A DNA stretch of 64,000 bases. It comes from Carposina sasakii (lineage: Eukaryota; Arthropoda; Insecta; Lepidoptera; Carposinidae). The translations under genes and the position numbers were made by a program. Positions within the stretch are counted from its first letter, which is position 1, and every line of letters begins with the position of its first letter. Positions 35,300 to 46,403 of the stretch are shown one piece after another. The stretch spans positions 6,891,115-6,955,114 of the forward strand of contig CP053161.1 in assembly GCA_014607495.2 (NCBI GenBank), given 5' to 3'. The notes under the pieces were generated by a model. It searched no databases, had not been told where the DNA came from, and was given only the letters and a program-made list of their open reading frames with translations.

Positions 35300-36068
35300 T
35301 CCCTTAACGTCAATCATTGTATTATTTTATTTTGCACATTATGTTCAAAATGTCCAGCCAGCGCAACATGTCTGTTCTCACTATGTCCAATATGCAAATT
35401 ATCCAATTGCGAAATGAGTGTAATGAGACAAAACATTTCAGTTGATGTTTATAAATTTTGGCCTGATGGTACATTTTGATAGTATTTTCCTTACATTATA
35501 TACTCTTTCCTTATATCTTCTTTATCTATCCATATTTCTCCTGCCTATCATTTACTACTTAAAGTAGGTACACCTGGAAGTTTTGTTCAGTTCAGGCTAA
35601 CAGCCTAACAGCAAATAAATGCACCATATATGCATTCCCTTTTCTTATCTATGAACTTTGACCCCACAAACCATAGTTCATTGCAGACTCAAAATAAAAT
35701 TTCATAGTTATATAGAGTTTATCTTATATTTAATTTGTATTAGATATAGTAAATCAACATTTGGAAGAAATTATGTTAGGTAACTCATGAGGAAATTTTG
35801 ATTTTCATATGATAGAGTCAACATATTTTCTCATTTTTCATCTAACTGTTGATAAAAATAAATTAAGCTTGGAACGGATTTGCATAAATTCTAAAATAAC
35901 CAATGCACAATACATGGCAATAAATAATAACATTACAAAATATGTACATACAAGAACATAATGGATGTAAATAAAGAATCAATACATCTGTACTAACAAA
36001 CATACAAGTACACAACTTCATTCTATTAAGAGTAAAGAGTTTGCCTTTTCATGAGGTAGGTATACAGC
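35300..36068. other. intergenic sequence between convergent PNISR and NUS1
   Basis: AT-rich DNA. No gene was recognised. Confidence 0.5.
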
Positions 36069-36076
36069 ACACTTAT

Positions 36077-36448
36077 CCTTTAGGCGCAAATTGTCAAGCA
36101 TGTATTTAAAACAAGCCTTAATATTAGCATTAATGGACCGTACAGATATATTACACCTATATCATGCCGATTTTTTATAAATATTATTATGTCGTTGTTT
36201 TTAAATAAAAAAAAAAATAATTTGTCATTAATTTAAGGTATTAGCTTATATGATAGTCTTATGAATATTTTTTATTCATCCTGCAATATTAAAACACAAT
36301 TTATACCTGTGTTGGTCCAGTCATGCTTATATTAAGGCTTGCATTAAAATAGATAACCGCTTGACAAATTGTCAATTTGTGAATCTTGACAATTTGCCAG
36401 TTTGCGAAATTGATTGATTGCGACCGCTTGACAATTTGCGCCTAAAGG
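36077..36448. mobile_element. hAT-like MITE with 8-bp target duplication
   Basis: The terminal inverted repeats are CCTTTAGGCGCAAATTGTCA and its complement TGACAATTTGCGCCTAAAGG. ACACTTAT flanks it exactly on both sides (36,069-36,076 and 36,449-36,456). An 8-bp duplication is typical of the hAT superfamily. The 372-bp body has no ORF of note; internal repeats of TTGACAATTTGC lie near the right end. Confidence 0.9.
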
Positions 36449-37124
36449 ACACTTATTACTATGTATGATTGATAAATTATCTAACATAATAGACTAACTT
36501 TAAAACTTTCCTAGACAATCCTGCTACCCATCGAAACTTTGAATATTGTCTCTAGTACTCAATTAAAATAATCGTGTACACAATAAAAACATTGTAATAA
36601 CCATATTACAGATTAAAATAATAGGTACTTTAGGCTGACATTGAAATGCATCAAAGGCACCTTGTATTAGGCAGCTACTTCCAGTGATATGATTTCAATC
36701 AATGAATGTAGTGACATGATTATAGGTAGACGTAGTCTCATAATGAAATCTTTTTAAAAAGTGACACAAGTGAATCTACATAAACATAATAACTGCATGA
36801 GACCAGATTTTTAAACTTGAATCTTATGAAGATTCGACTTTGCTTTATAACAATAGATGCCCAGCCATACATAAGGGCAGCTATTTGCCGTGCCATTTTT
36901 TGAGTGCTGTCACACTGAATCTAGTAATAATAAATCATCTAAGAATAAGTGGGATGTAATTAGTTTACTGTGCTGCATAATCTGCCCCATTTCAAATTTT
37001 ATCATAAATGACCCTAATGCTTGTCCATGACTAAGAATTAAGATAAAACTAAATAAATACAATAATATTCAACAACCTACAGTAAAATTATTCACTTCAC
37101 TTAAGCCTATAAATTATTTTGGAT

Positions 37125-38030
37125 TCATTTACCATACCTTTGATCACATTTGCTATACTTATACAGAGCACCTATAAAATTGTGAATATTTACACTATAG
37201 TCTAAGGACAATTGTATGAATTCTGTAAGTCTTATATGCCAAGGTAATAGTCCATATGTACAACATGAAGATCCTGAGTATAACACTAGTTCAGGATCAG
37301 GAAATGAAGGATACATTGAATAAAATACTTTATCTAACTCCTGTGTTGTGTACTCATTGGATGCTCTTACACACTTAATTTTATCTTCAGCTATACTTTG
37401 AATACATTGTGCTATAGTAGGCCGGCCATCGTCGGGAGTAAAAATATTGACTATCACAGTATGCGCTTGAATACCATTAGTATAGCCATTCAAGTCCGGT
37501 TTGTTTGACCATTTAACACATCCTGGAATGCCTTTTTTATTTTTTTCAACTTCATAAAATAATGAGTCCTCTTCTTGTTTCAACTTACCTGTAAACATAA
37601 TTATTAATTTATGAAATTAATACTGTTTTAATGACCTTTTATCGATGTTCATAAGATAAGGTTATTGCATTGTGTACCCAAGATGATGCAATCTTGATAC
37701 ATAGTGTATGTCGGATTACTTACCTGTAATATCGTGGAAGCTGACGTAGGATATTCCAGCGACCAGGCTCCAAATTATCAAACGGGCCAAATCGCTGTAC
37801 GTGTGTCTTTCTGTGTCGACCAGCACTACTAAATGTTGTAGCTTCTTGTTCATTTTTGGCACATGCGTTAATAGCAACTGCAAATCGGCTTTGGTCACCT
37901 CTCTACTTGATAATTTAGCTTCTTGCACCCAAATTTTATGGTAAACATTTTGAATGGCAACAAGTACGTTTATAAGTAAATGTACAAGTGTAAATAATAC
38001 CTGACGAAGGAAACGGGACAACATATTCAA
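37125..38030 (-). CDS. NUS1: NUS1 / Nogo-B receptor, cis-prenyltransferase accessory subunit
   Basis: There are two exons on the minus strand: 38,030-37,724, and 37,588-37,125 ending in TGA. They join G|GT in frame across GT-AG sites and give 256 residues, a little shorter than the human protein. The N-terminus has a membrane segment (FLRQVLFTLVHLLINVLVAI). The body is the inactive cis-prenyltransferase fold of this subunit, with YSDLARLIIWSLVAGISYVS, the conserved PDPELVLYSGSSCCTYGLL and PWHIRLTEFIQL. The C-terminus is QRYGK, matching the RxG motif that helps the catalytic partner DHDDS at the ER membrane to make dehydrodolichyl diphosphate for N-glycosylation. It is divergent to FAU and convergent to PNISR. 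Confidence 0.93.
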
Positions 38031-38848
38031 ACAATCTGCTTAACAACATTGAACAACATTTAATTATTTGATCATTTTACGATTTTTCTATCATCACTAG
38101 CAGTAAAATCTTTGAGTAAAATGGACAGATCACACGGCCGTCAGCCGCTTTTTTCAGAAACCAAATTCAACCAATCACAAGTTCAATGGTGTAAAAGCAG
38201 AATACCAACCTAACAAACAAAACTAATGCGTTAATGTTCGTGGACTTTCTTTAGTAATGCCCTAGCCACACACTATGGGGAAGATGGGTACCAAAGTACC
38301 AAATTACTCTGATGGGTTCGACTCAACCTTCAAGCACATAAAATCTGTGGTGGCTATGAGTCTCTGTGACTCATACCGCTCCTTCCACATGAAATTACTA
38401 GTCATATGTACAATAGGTACAATTTGAAACGATTGCAATCATGCTAAAAAACGGCTAAAGAAACTACTGTCAAATTAGATTGTATCGTGTGTAAGCAGTA
38501 TGTATACCTTTATTCCAGATTGGCAATCGAGTCAGTCATGAATGAACGCAGCCGAAATAGCTTCCGGTCGGAACATGCAGACCGGATACGCGGCCCGGCC
38601 ATATTTGTTTCTTTCGTCTGTCAGACTTGGCTGATAAGGTTGGGGTTTCATGGTTTTAATTAAATTTATCAATATTAGAGAATAAAGATAGTATATTTTG
38701 ATTAGTATATAGTGCCCATTTATGACATCATGAAGTGATATTTAGTCAGTTGTGTAATATGTTGAAAATTGCCAGTTATCGAGTAAACGAGTTGTGACAC
38801 TGGTGACCACGCCGTGCTTATTGCGTTTTTCCTTGCAGAACCCACAAA
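38031..38848. promoter_or_regulatory. divergent promoter region between NUS1 and FAU, with FAU 5' UTR intron
   Basis: The two genes point away from each other. Near 38,600-38,640 a GC-rich patch (GCGGCCCGGCCATATTTG) is followed by TTTCTTTCGTCTGTCAG. That pyrimidine run resembles the TOP start of ribosomal-protein mRNAs and suggests FAU transcription starts there. A donor-like AAGGTTGG at about 38,637 and the acceptor CCTTGCAG at 38,831-38,838 would form a 5' UTR intron. CTTCCGG, an ETS-like site, is at about 38,562. Confidence 0.5.
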
Positions 38849-39887
38849 ATGCAGTTGCACATCAGAGGACAGTCTACGCACGTGCTAGACGTCAATGGCG
38901 ATGAATCCATTGGCCAAATCAAGGTATGGAACGTACTTCGAAAAGGTCTTTTCGATCATGTAAGGTTATATTTGAGATTGTGTGCTCAATCTTTTACCTT
39001 TACTTTGATTGCAGGATCGCGTTCGTGAGCTCGCCGGAGTTGGTGCTGAGAATTTGACCTTGTCGTTATCCGGAGCTCCTCTTGAAGACTCCTGCCTGGT
39101 ATCAGAGCTCTCATCTGTTGAGTTGGACCTTACAGTACCACTGCTTGGTGGTAAAGTCCACGGTTCCCTAGCTCGTGCTGGTGAGTTTTATCATGGGATA
39201 TTAAAAATTTGTAATGACTAAAATATAATTGTAATAAGTAACATGATTGGGATCCCCAAGAAAATATTCAAAAGAAGTGAAAATATGCTTTGTAACATTG
39301 TGTTATGGCCTCTCAGTACCTAAAAAACAATTATGAAATTGGGTATGTAGTGTTGACTAATTGTTATTTTATTTCAGGTAAGGTAAAGGGACAGACCCCA
39401 AAAGTAGAAAAACAACAAAAGAAGAAGAAGAAGACTGGTCGTGCCAAGCGTAGGATCCAATACAACAGACGGTAAGAACATTTAAACATAATTTTAATAA
39501 AAATTCAAACATATTTTAAACATAATTTAATTTATTTTTCCATTGTAAATATTAATTAGTTTATTTCTCGTAGTTACATGATCACTATTTAATATGTATG
39601 ATCAGTAATCACATCAGTAAATTGGTGATTTTTCTAACAATAAAATAATAAAGTATTCAAACATTATGGTCGATTCCAGCAGTCACACTTAAACCTAAAA
39701 ATTAGTCCTACCTGTCCTTTACTCTCATGTTATGGACGGAGATAGATAAACCTGACTCAGATTAGGTTTAAGTGTGACTGCCGGAATCGACCCTACTACA
39801 TAATTAATTTGTATTTTATTTTGTTCTAGATTTGTCAATGTTGTCCAGACCTTCGGCCGCAGACGTGGGCCTAATTCCAACTCTTAG
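38849..39887 (+). CDS. FAU: FAU, ubiquitin-like protein fused to ribosomal protein S30
   Basis: There are four coding exons: 38,849-38,923; 39,015-39,180; 39,378-39,471; 39,830-39,887. All joins use GT-AG sites and keep phase, giving 130 residues. Residues 1-71 are the ubiquitin-like FUBI part, from [15 protein letters not shown] to VPLLGG, with the diglycine cleavage site. The rest is eS30: [19 protein letters not shown], a Lys run, [17 protein letters not shown] and a C-terminus at RRRGPNSNS. Processing releases eS30 for the 40S subunit. The very conserved eS30 part leaves no doubt about the identity. It is divergent to NUS1. Confidence 0.96.
39668..39792. mobile_element. short palindromic MITE in FAU intron 3
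   Basis: GGTCGATTCCAGCAGTCACA at the left mirrors TGTGACTGCCGGAATCGACC at the right. The arms are about 35 bases and the element 125 bases. It lies between the third and fourth coding exons. Confidence 0.75.
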
Positions 39888-40210
39888 GTTTAATATTTAA
39901 GTAAAATGCAAATATAACATCTTTTTTGCCATATGTGTGTTTAATCATTTGCTTCCTAAAGTAGTTTATAGATAGAAGCAATAGTGTAGTATTACAAAGT
40001 ACATAGTATGTACCTAATAAGAGATGTATGACCACAAATGACATTATTATTATAGAGGTGAGTACATAGTTACAAAGCCTTGTAGCATATTATGCATAAA
40101 TTTAATTTTAATTATCTTTTCCTTTGTGGGTACTTCGGTGAGAATATATTATTATACTTTGTTATGGAGAGATTGTGAAGACATTCTTTATTCACATTAA
40201 TCCTCTTATA

Positions 40211-41278
40211 CAACTCCTGTGAGCCAGGATCAACAGAGGCGACCAGAAAAATACATAGCAAAACATAGAAAATCCCGGGGGACCTAACTAGCGACTATAA
40301 GGCGATTATCACACTGCCACGCACCATGCAGCGTAGCGCGTGAATGCGTTTTCTAACGTTGCTTGTAAGTATCTCCGTTTGTATAGAAAACACGCACAGT
40401 CCAACACACAGAAAATGCATCCACGCGCGTTCTTGCAGATCAAGATCACGCGCCTACATGCGGAGAAACAAGCATCCCCGCGCGTGGTACGGGGCGAGAC
40501 GCAAAGTATGGCATACCAGAGTCCCGCAGTGCCGTGCGTGAACAAATTACCCATTCAACGATCTTGTTTATCTATACATATAATAAAAATGTAACGGATC
40601 ACTGTCTGTACATGGAAGATATACGAGAAAAAATATTAAAGAGATAATATGAGGCCACCAGAACCAGAGTGGCCCAAATACAAAATACGAATATGTGGAT
40701 ATATGCCAAAATACTATGCTCTATTAATATTTTAATAAGAATCAAGATGCCACAACATATTTTTTTTATGTCATCTATGATTGTGTACTGAAATTACCTT
40801 TGAGCCACTCTGGCTTTGAGCTTGGGGGTTTGAAAGGGGCATTGTCGTGCTTAACTAATATTTTCACAAATTGTGGTTTGGGCAACTCTGGTTCTGGTGG
40901 CCTCATATATAATAGAGACTTTATCAAAGCAATAGAACCCAAAACTATGATTTTTAAAATAATTTCAAATTTGGAATTTAAAAAATCCGAGATCTTTATG
41001 ATCTCTATTATTGAAATTGGCCGCAAATGAATTTACAGTGAAATAATTCTCCGTTTGCAGGCGCATGATCTTGATCTGCATGAACGCGCGTGGATGCATT
41101 TTCTATACAAATGGAGATACTTACAAGCAACGTTAGAAAAAGCATTCACGCGCTACGCTGCATGGTGCGTGGCAGTCTGATAATCGCCTTATAGTCGCTA
41201 GTTAGGTCCCCCGGGATTTTCTATGCTTTGCTATGTATTTTTCTGGTCGCTCTGTTGATCCTGGCTCACAGGAGTTGC
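40211..41278. mobile_element. 1.07-kb foldback element with 230-260-base arms
   Basis: The left arm (40,211-40,468) and right arm (41,047-41,278) are imperfect reverse complements. The outer tips are CAACTCCTGTGAGCCAGGAT and ATCCTGGCTCACAGGAGTTG. Shared inner words are CGCGTGGATGCATTTTC and CGCTGCATGGTGCGTGGCAG. The loop holds a second nested inverted pair, AGGCCACCAGAACCAGAGTG at about 40,651 against a CTCTGGTTCTGGTGGCCTC at about 40,887. It also holds a TCTATACATATAATAAAAAT Helitron-like start at about 40,570. No transposase is encoded; open frames inside are low-quality. Confidence 0.8.
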
Positions 41279-41637
41279 AGAAGCGGAAAATAGTGGTGGG
41301 CCTCCATCCCGGTTATCTTGGTATTTAGTGAGTTGATTCTAACGGAAAAATCTCGATTCCTGCGGAAGCGGCTAATAACATCTCTTGAATGGTACCTTTG
41401 AGTTATTATTTCTAAAATTATTTTATTTCCTGCACATGTTACTACTTACATCTCTTCTATCCTCTTTATCCTGTTTGAGACACTGCGCGGTGCTTGTGTG
41501 AATCCCTCACGGATCTGCCTAAACACGGGACTACAGTTACCATATCTTGCTATCCTGATACGTAGTGTGCGAGTTACTACTACTTAATTAAACCTATGCT
41601 ATTCTGGTTTTTTTTGAGTCGCTGCTTGTGAAAGATA

Positions 41638-42018
41638 ATAATAATAAGGACTCCGACCGTATTTCGGTCAAGGCGATCAATCTCTACGGAGATTAGCCAG
41701 GTACGCAGGAGATATTATAGTGCACAAGTGTGTGCGCAAACACAGATGCACTTCTCTATTCCGTCACTCTCCTAGTCCGATGGGACGGAAAGCCGACACG
41801 ACCGGAGAGAGATCAGGCGCAGGACCAACGGTTTTACGTGCTTTCTGAGGCACGTGCTAAGTGATAATTTACAATATTAAAATCTGTACATTAAATAAAT
41901 TCATTGGTACAGGCCCGTGACTGTACTGACTGGGATCGAACTCATAGATCACGGAGCCAAAAATCGAACTTACGCCTCCCGCTTGGAAGGCGCACGTCTT
42001 AACCAATGGGCTATCACC
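41638..42018 (-). mobile_element. tRNA-derived SINE, full length, with target duplication
   Basis: This is the same family as the 3.8 kb SINE, in reverse orientation. GCTTGTGAAAGATA flanks it at 41,624-41,637 and 42,019-42,032. Its tail is AATAAT repeats on the plus strand. Compared with the 3.8 kb copy, the head carries an extra segment of about 27 bases between two AGTTCGAT words, so the box B region is duplicated. Confidence 0.88.
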
Positions 42019-42039
42019 GCTTGTGAAAGATAGGAATGT

Positions 42040-43390
42040 CACAAACCATGAAAGGAGCGCGAGCGAAGGGAGCGTGAATCTTTTAGCACATACCTAATCA
42101 TCTAGAAGTTTTTTATGATACTGTATGTTATTTTTCACACAAAAAATTACCTTATGACTCGCATTGAACCGTGTCCATCATTAGCATAGAGAAGGCTCTA
42201 TGATCAATAGCCAATTCTGAGTGAGCGCACTATAGGTTCAGTATAATCATAGAGGAATAAGATTAGTATAATATAAAAATACGCTTTCCACTCGAAATAG
42301 TCACGTAATATCATACAATGATTTTTAAAAATAGGAATGTGGATGATAATATAAAGTATAAGAATGGAGCTATTTTCAAAAAAATAAATAAAAATTACTT
42401 CCTATATGAAGATGTAAGGTAGGTAACGTAGGTAAGGTTTGTGATAGAAATACCTACACATTTCTCGAGATAAAATTTATTTTTTTATACGTTAAACTAT
42501 GATTTCTTATTTACAGTCTTTAGAAGTACATTAATATACCACAGCCACAGTTTTGTTTATTTTCTTGGAAGACCAAGAAAGAAAGGACCATTTAGAAAGT
42601 ATTATTTTCCAATATTTCCAAGTAAAATAGTAACTGTAAATACTTGTTATTATGAATAGGTAATAAGACATAGCTACAATATAAAATATATTTTGCAAGT
42701 AGTTAGGTACTTATCCTAAAAAATTGCTTTAAATTACAATGCTGCATTCCTTTGTCTAGATGTCAAAAAAATATACAGGGTGTTTCTGGATATACCCAAA
42801 ACAGAAAATAATAGTGGTCTAAAAATGTGCAGCTTAGAAAATGCTCTGTGATTTTTATAATAACTATAAAGGTAATATTTCTATTCTATAAAGTCTTCGA
42901 TTAATTAGGTATAACTCTTGTCATAGTTGTGAATTCCGTCAGATTTTGGGTTAATCCGGAAACACTTTTATTTTACGGGCGGTATATGTATTACTGTTAT
43001 AGGTATATCTAGTATATAATTAAGTTCACTGGTCGAGAAATATAACATTTTTCTATAAAAATTACTATAAGTAAGTAAGTACCTAAGTTAACCAATGCTC
43101 TTTTACATTAATAAATTCTAACATAATAAAAATATGTTAATAATTAGCTACCTGTAATTGAGTAATTGAATTGAGTACAAGGCACTCGATTTAGTTGTAC
43201 ATCTTATAAAGGAAGTCACACTGTACAATAATTATTAATTGTAAAAACATATTAACAGAATATCTAAAGATTATCTATAATGTAAGGCAGTTATTTCACA
43301 CAATAAGGCACAAGCTTCAGTATACATATATTTACAATAAATAAGTATAAATTAAAAAATTACACACACAAACACACTGATATGTAATAA
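42040..43390. other. intergenic AT-rich sequence with one MITE
   Basis: A small element at 42,776-42,973 begins CAGGGTGTTTCTGGATATAC and ends near GGTTAATCCGGAAACAC, a roughly 20-base imperfect inverted pair. The rest shows nothing recognisable. Confidence 0.45.
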
Positions 43391-43402
43391 TAATAATAAT
43401 AA

Positions 43403-44025
43403 GCCCACAGGGCAGCTTGTGGCGAGCTGTTCCCACGGACCTGAAGTGCTCCCGGGGGAAGACCCTGTTCCTCATCTCCGGCGCCGGAGTGAGGTCTGAC
43501 GAGGAACAGTTCCCCCACCTCTGCCTTGCCTTCATCGGCCGGGAAGAGTGGAGTCGCGAGAGCTATGACAGCTCGAAGGTGGACGTGCCCGTCCGTAAGT
43601 GGCTAGTTGGCCTCAGTTTAAAGTCCAGGGGCACCCCTCCACCCTAGCCGCTCACCAAATGTTGTCTCCTTTGTCGCTCCGTGCGTGCGGCCGTTTCAGG
43701 GGGCCCATGAAATAAGTCGGCGAGTCACCGCCTACCACCAAACAATTATGAGACTTGGTTGTAATGGCAATCGTCCGTTAGTCTCCTTCAATAGCCCAGT
43801 TACCCAACCCCACCCAAAATTCAGCCCCATAGGCCATGACATAGATCTGCACTCCAATAGTCTTGCACATGGCGGGGACTATCATATTGTGCGGTCGGCG
43901 ATGGTATCCGCCATGTGTATCCCACACCATATTAAAGTTCTCTAAAAAGGGCCTCTACATCTTGGCCACGGCCCGATGCACACCTCTCAAAGGACCGGGA
44001 CTCTGTAGTCCCGAGAATTTAAACA
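43403..44025 (+). mobile_element. GC-rich retroelement-like fragment
   Basis: Its GC content rises abruptly after a TAA microsatellite at about 43,387-43,402. The open frame at 43,417-43,647 contains LWRAVPTDLKCSRGKTLFLI and EQFPHLCLAFIGREEWSRES, then stops. The following 370 bases are non-coding, end with CCGGGACTCTGTAGTCCCGA and AATTTAAACAG, and are followed by AT-rich DNA. The shape (a coding end plus a 3' UTR inserted beside a microsatellite) suits a 5'-truncated non-LTR element, but no reverse transcriptase motif is present and no target duplication is certain. Confidence 0.5.
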
Positions 44026-44029
44026 GAGA

Positions 44030-45000
44030 TAATATAATAATTAAAAATGTACATAACAATAACCTTAACACTATGCACCACTTCGAAAATAAAGTTAGGT
44101 ACATACATACCTACTAAATCTAATGCTAATTTAAAGTACATTTTGGCTTCAGATCATGTCTAAACTAATTGACAAAACTGACTCAAGATATTGTTCGCAC
44201 CATCTTCCTACCTATATAATAATAATAATATGGTAGTAGGTAAGTACTATATTCATTTTACATAAACTTGCAAATAATAATGAACAAAAGTGCTATGTTT
44301 ATTGATAAATATAAATATATTAAGGTAGGTATGTTATTTTTACCGCGAGTTAGTGATGCTGACTCTAAAAGATTTTGTACTTTTTAACCACTAAAACTAT
44401 ATTAAATGCTTTTTCTGATTTAAGCTAAGAACAATAACATCCTTGCCCTAAGGACTTAACCACAGCGGTTCCTGTTCCGATACTGACCGTATTATGTCAA
44501 ATTATTTTAAAGGAATGTTTTCCAATATGTAAATCCTACAAATTCGAGTTTATTCGAGACTATTTAGTTAACGGTCACGACACGCTGTTAACGACGCGAT
44601 AACACGCCGAAAATGTATGGCGCGTGTTATCGCGTGGGGTGTTAACAGTGTGTCAAGGACCATTATAAAATGTATGTGATTAATATGTACTGACACGCGT
44701 GTCGTCACGTCTAAAAGTGTTTAATTTACGGGATACTTTATATTTTGTACATTTTAGGACATGATACTTCATTCACGCTTGAGAGTCGAAGGCTGGCATT
44801 CAAAGCTTTTGCGAAAAACAACCCCACCCCCACAACATAAAAACAATTAAGTATTAACCCACTAACATTAATCCCATTGGGTAGTAAAATATTATTTTTC
44901 GAATACCAGCCTAAGAAAGTTAATTAAATATAATAACAAATTACCTAAGTACCTAGGAAAAGTGATATCTGTCAAAAACTCCACGACAAAACCTAGGTTA
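44030..45000. other. intergenic AT-rich sequence, nothing recognised
   Basis: No gene or complete repeat was recognised. A GGTTA repeat (CCTAGGTTAGGTTAGGTTAG) at about 44,993-45,010 leads into the next insertion. Confidence 0.45.
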
Positions 45001-45021
45001 GGTTAGGTTAGTCTGTATGTC

Positions 45022-45812
45022 CCCCCTATTGGTTGCCCGCCTTGTAGGGGCGGGGGGCTTAGTAACCGTGGACTGCTCACCCACGGTGAAGCTAAGAGGC
45101 AACCAGGGCCGGCCTATTTGGGCTGCCGGCTGACCCGAGGAGGGCGCTCCCAGCGGGCTGAACAAGTCCGCTGCGGACGCGTGTGGAGGTGGGACGGCAG
45201 AAGAAGAGGAGTGCCGGTATTACGGTGCGCCGTTCTCCCTATCTTCTGCGGCCGTGGAGGGATCGCAGGGGAGAGGCGTGTTGGTATTACGGTGCGCCAC
45301 TCTCCCTACCCCCTGCGAGCTGGCGGGGCCGTTCCGTCGAAACGGCAGTGGTGGGGCCGCAGAGGAAGAGGCATGTCGGTATTGCGGTGCGCCGCTTGCC
45401 CTATCCTCTGCGGCCGAGGTGTGGTCAGTGGCAGAACCACAGACCTGATATGCCACCGGGTAACAGTTATCTGGTATCCATGGCCTCCCAGTAATAGACT
45501 CGGGGGGAGTCTGCTACAGTACTAGTGGAGGCCGAGGAGGGAAGCGCACCTTACCATTTGGTGCGCCCATCGTGGAGGGCCTTCGGGCTTTCGCGATGGA
45601 GCCGATTGCGGGCGGCTGCCGCCGGCGGGGTCGCGGATGTGTGCGAAAACGTTCCCGTAACACCGTCACAAGACGGCGAGGAGGAAGATGGGGGGTTTAT
45701 AGTGAGTATACCGTGGGTCTCACTAGCCTATACGGGAGTCCCACATAACCACTCGGGTACCCCCTGCGCCCGGGTGGTATGCGTAATGCATTTTCCCCCC
45801 CGAAAAAAAAAA
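45022..45812 (+). mobile_element. GC-rich retroposed insertion with poly(A) tail and 16-bp target duplication
   Basis: GGTTAGTCTGTATGTC occurs at 45,006-45,021 and again at 45,813-45,828, bracketing the insertion. The right end has a C7 run and then A10, a retroposition signature. Inside, a motif starting GGTATTACGGTGCGCC occurs three times (45,216, 45,283, 45,378), each followed by a CTCCCTA...CTGCG block. Open frames are long in several phases because of GC content, and none has a recognisable domain. It is likely a truncated non-LTR element or a large SINE-like element. Confidence 0.8.
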
Positions 45813-45893
45813 GGTTAGTCTGTATGTCGTGGAGCCAGCAAAGGGAGAAGCTCTTCTATGGATACTTTATAAGATGTACCTGTACTCAGGCAA

Positions 45894-45899
45894 TTTATT
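45894..45899 (-). terminator. candidate poly(A) signal of the SLC16-like gene
   Basis: TTTATT on the plus strand (AATAAA on the minus strand) lies about 505 bases after the stop codon of the transporter gene, just before the retroposed insertion. Confidence 0.35.
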
Positions 45900-46403
45900 T
45901 TGCTGTCTTTCTCTCTTCCATAGGTACATCTACGTTCCTATTACGTGTTTAATTAATATCTACGATTAAGTTAGCTGACACAAGGGTAGCATGAACAATG
46001 AACACCTTTGACTATGGCTATCATTTAAAAAAAGACGATGACGTCACTTTCTCATTACAGATGGTGAACTCCGTACCACTGTAGAGTCTTTCATTGAGAG
46101 AGTACGCAAGTAATAAGGGACGAGTCTATACGTTTAGTCTAATTTATCATGCTACCCATTCAGCTAGAGTCCGTTTCATAGAATAACTCCTATGCCTGAT
46201 TTCGAAACCAACATTTTTGTATGCAGTGACACAGATAATGTAGCTATACACATAGCAACTAGCGCCATCATTCAAAGGAATTATTTGGTGAAACGCACTC
46301 TACATAAGCACATGTGCTACTGTCATGTCTTTCTATATCTCCCTGGTCTGGAGCAGATCCTCCGACTATACTTAGGCTTTCGGCTTTGACTAGAGAGCAC
46401 TGG

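Noticed and set aside
40309..41030. ORFs within the foldback element
   Set aside because: They run through inverted-repeat arms on both strands and have no recognisable domain.
45118..45818. Long ORFs in four frames in the GC-rich insertion
   Set aside because: Stops are rare because of GC content, and none has a domain or consistent codon bias. Retroposon sequence is the better explanation.
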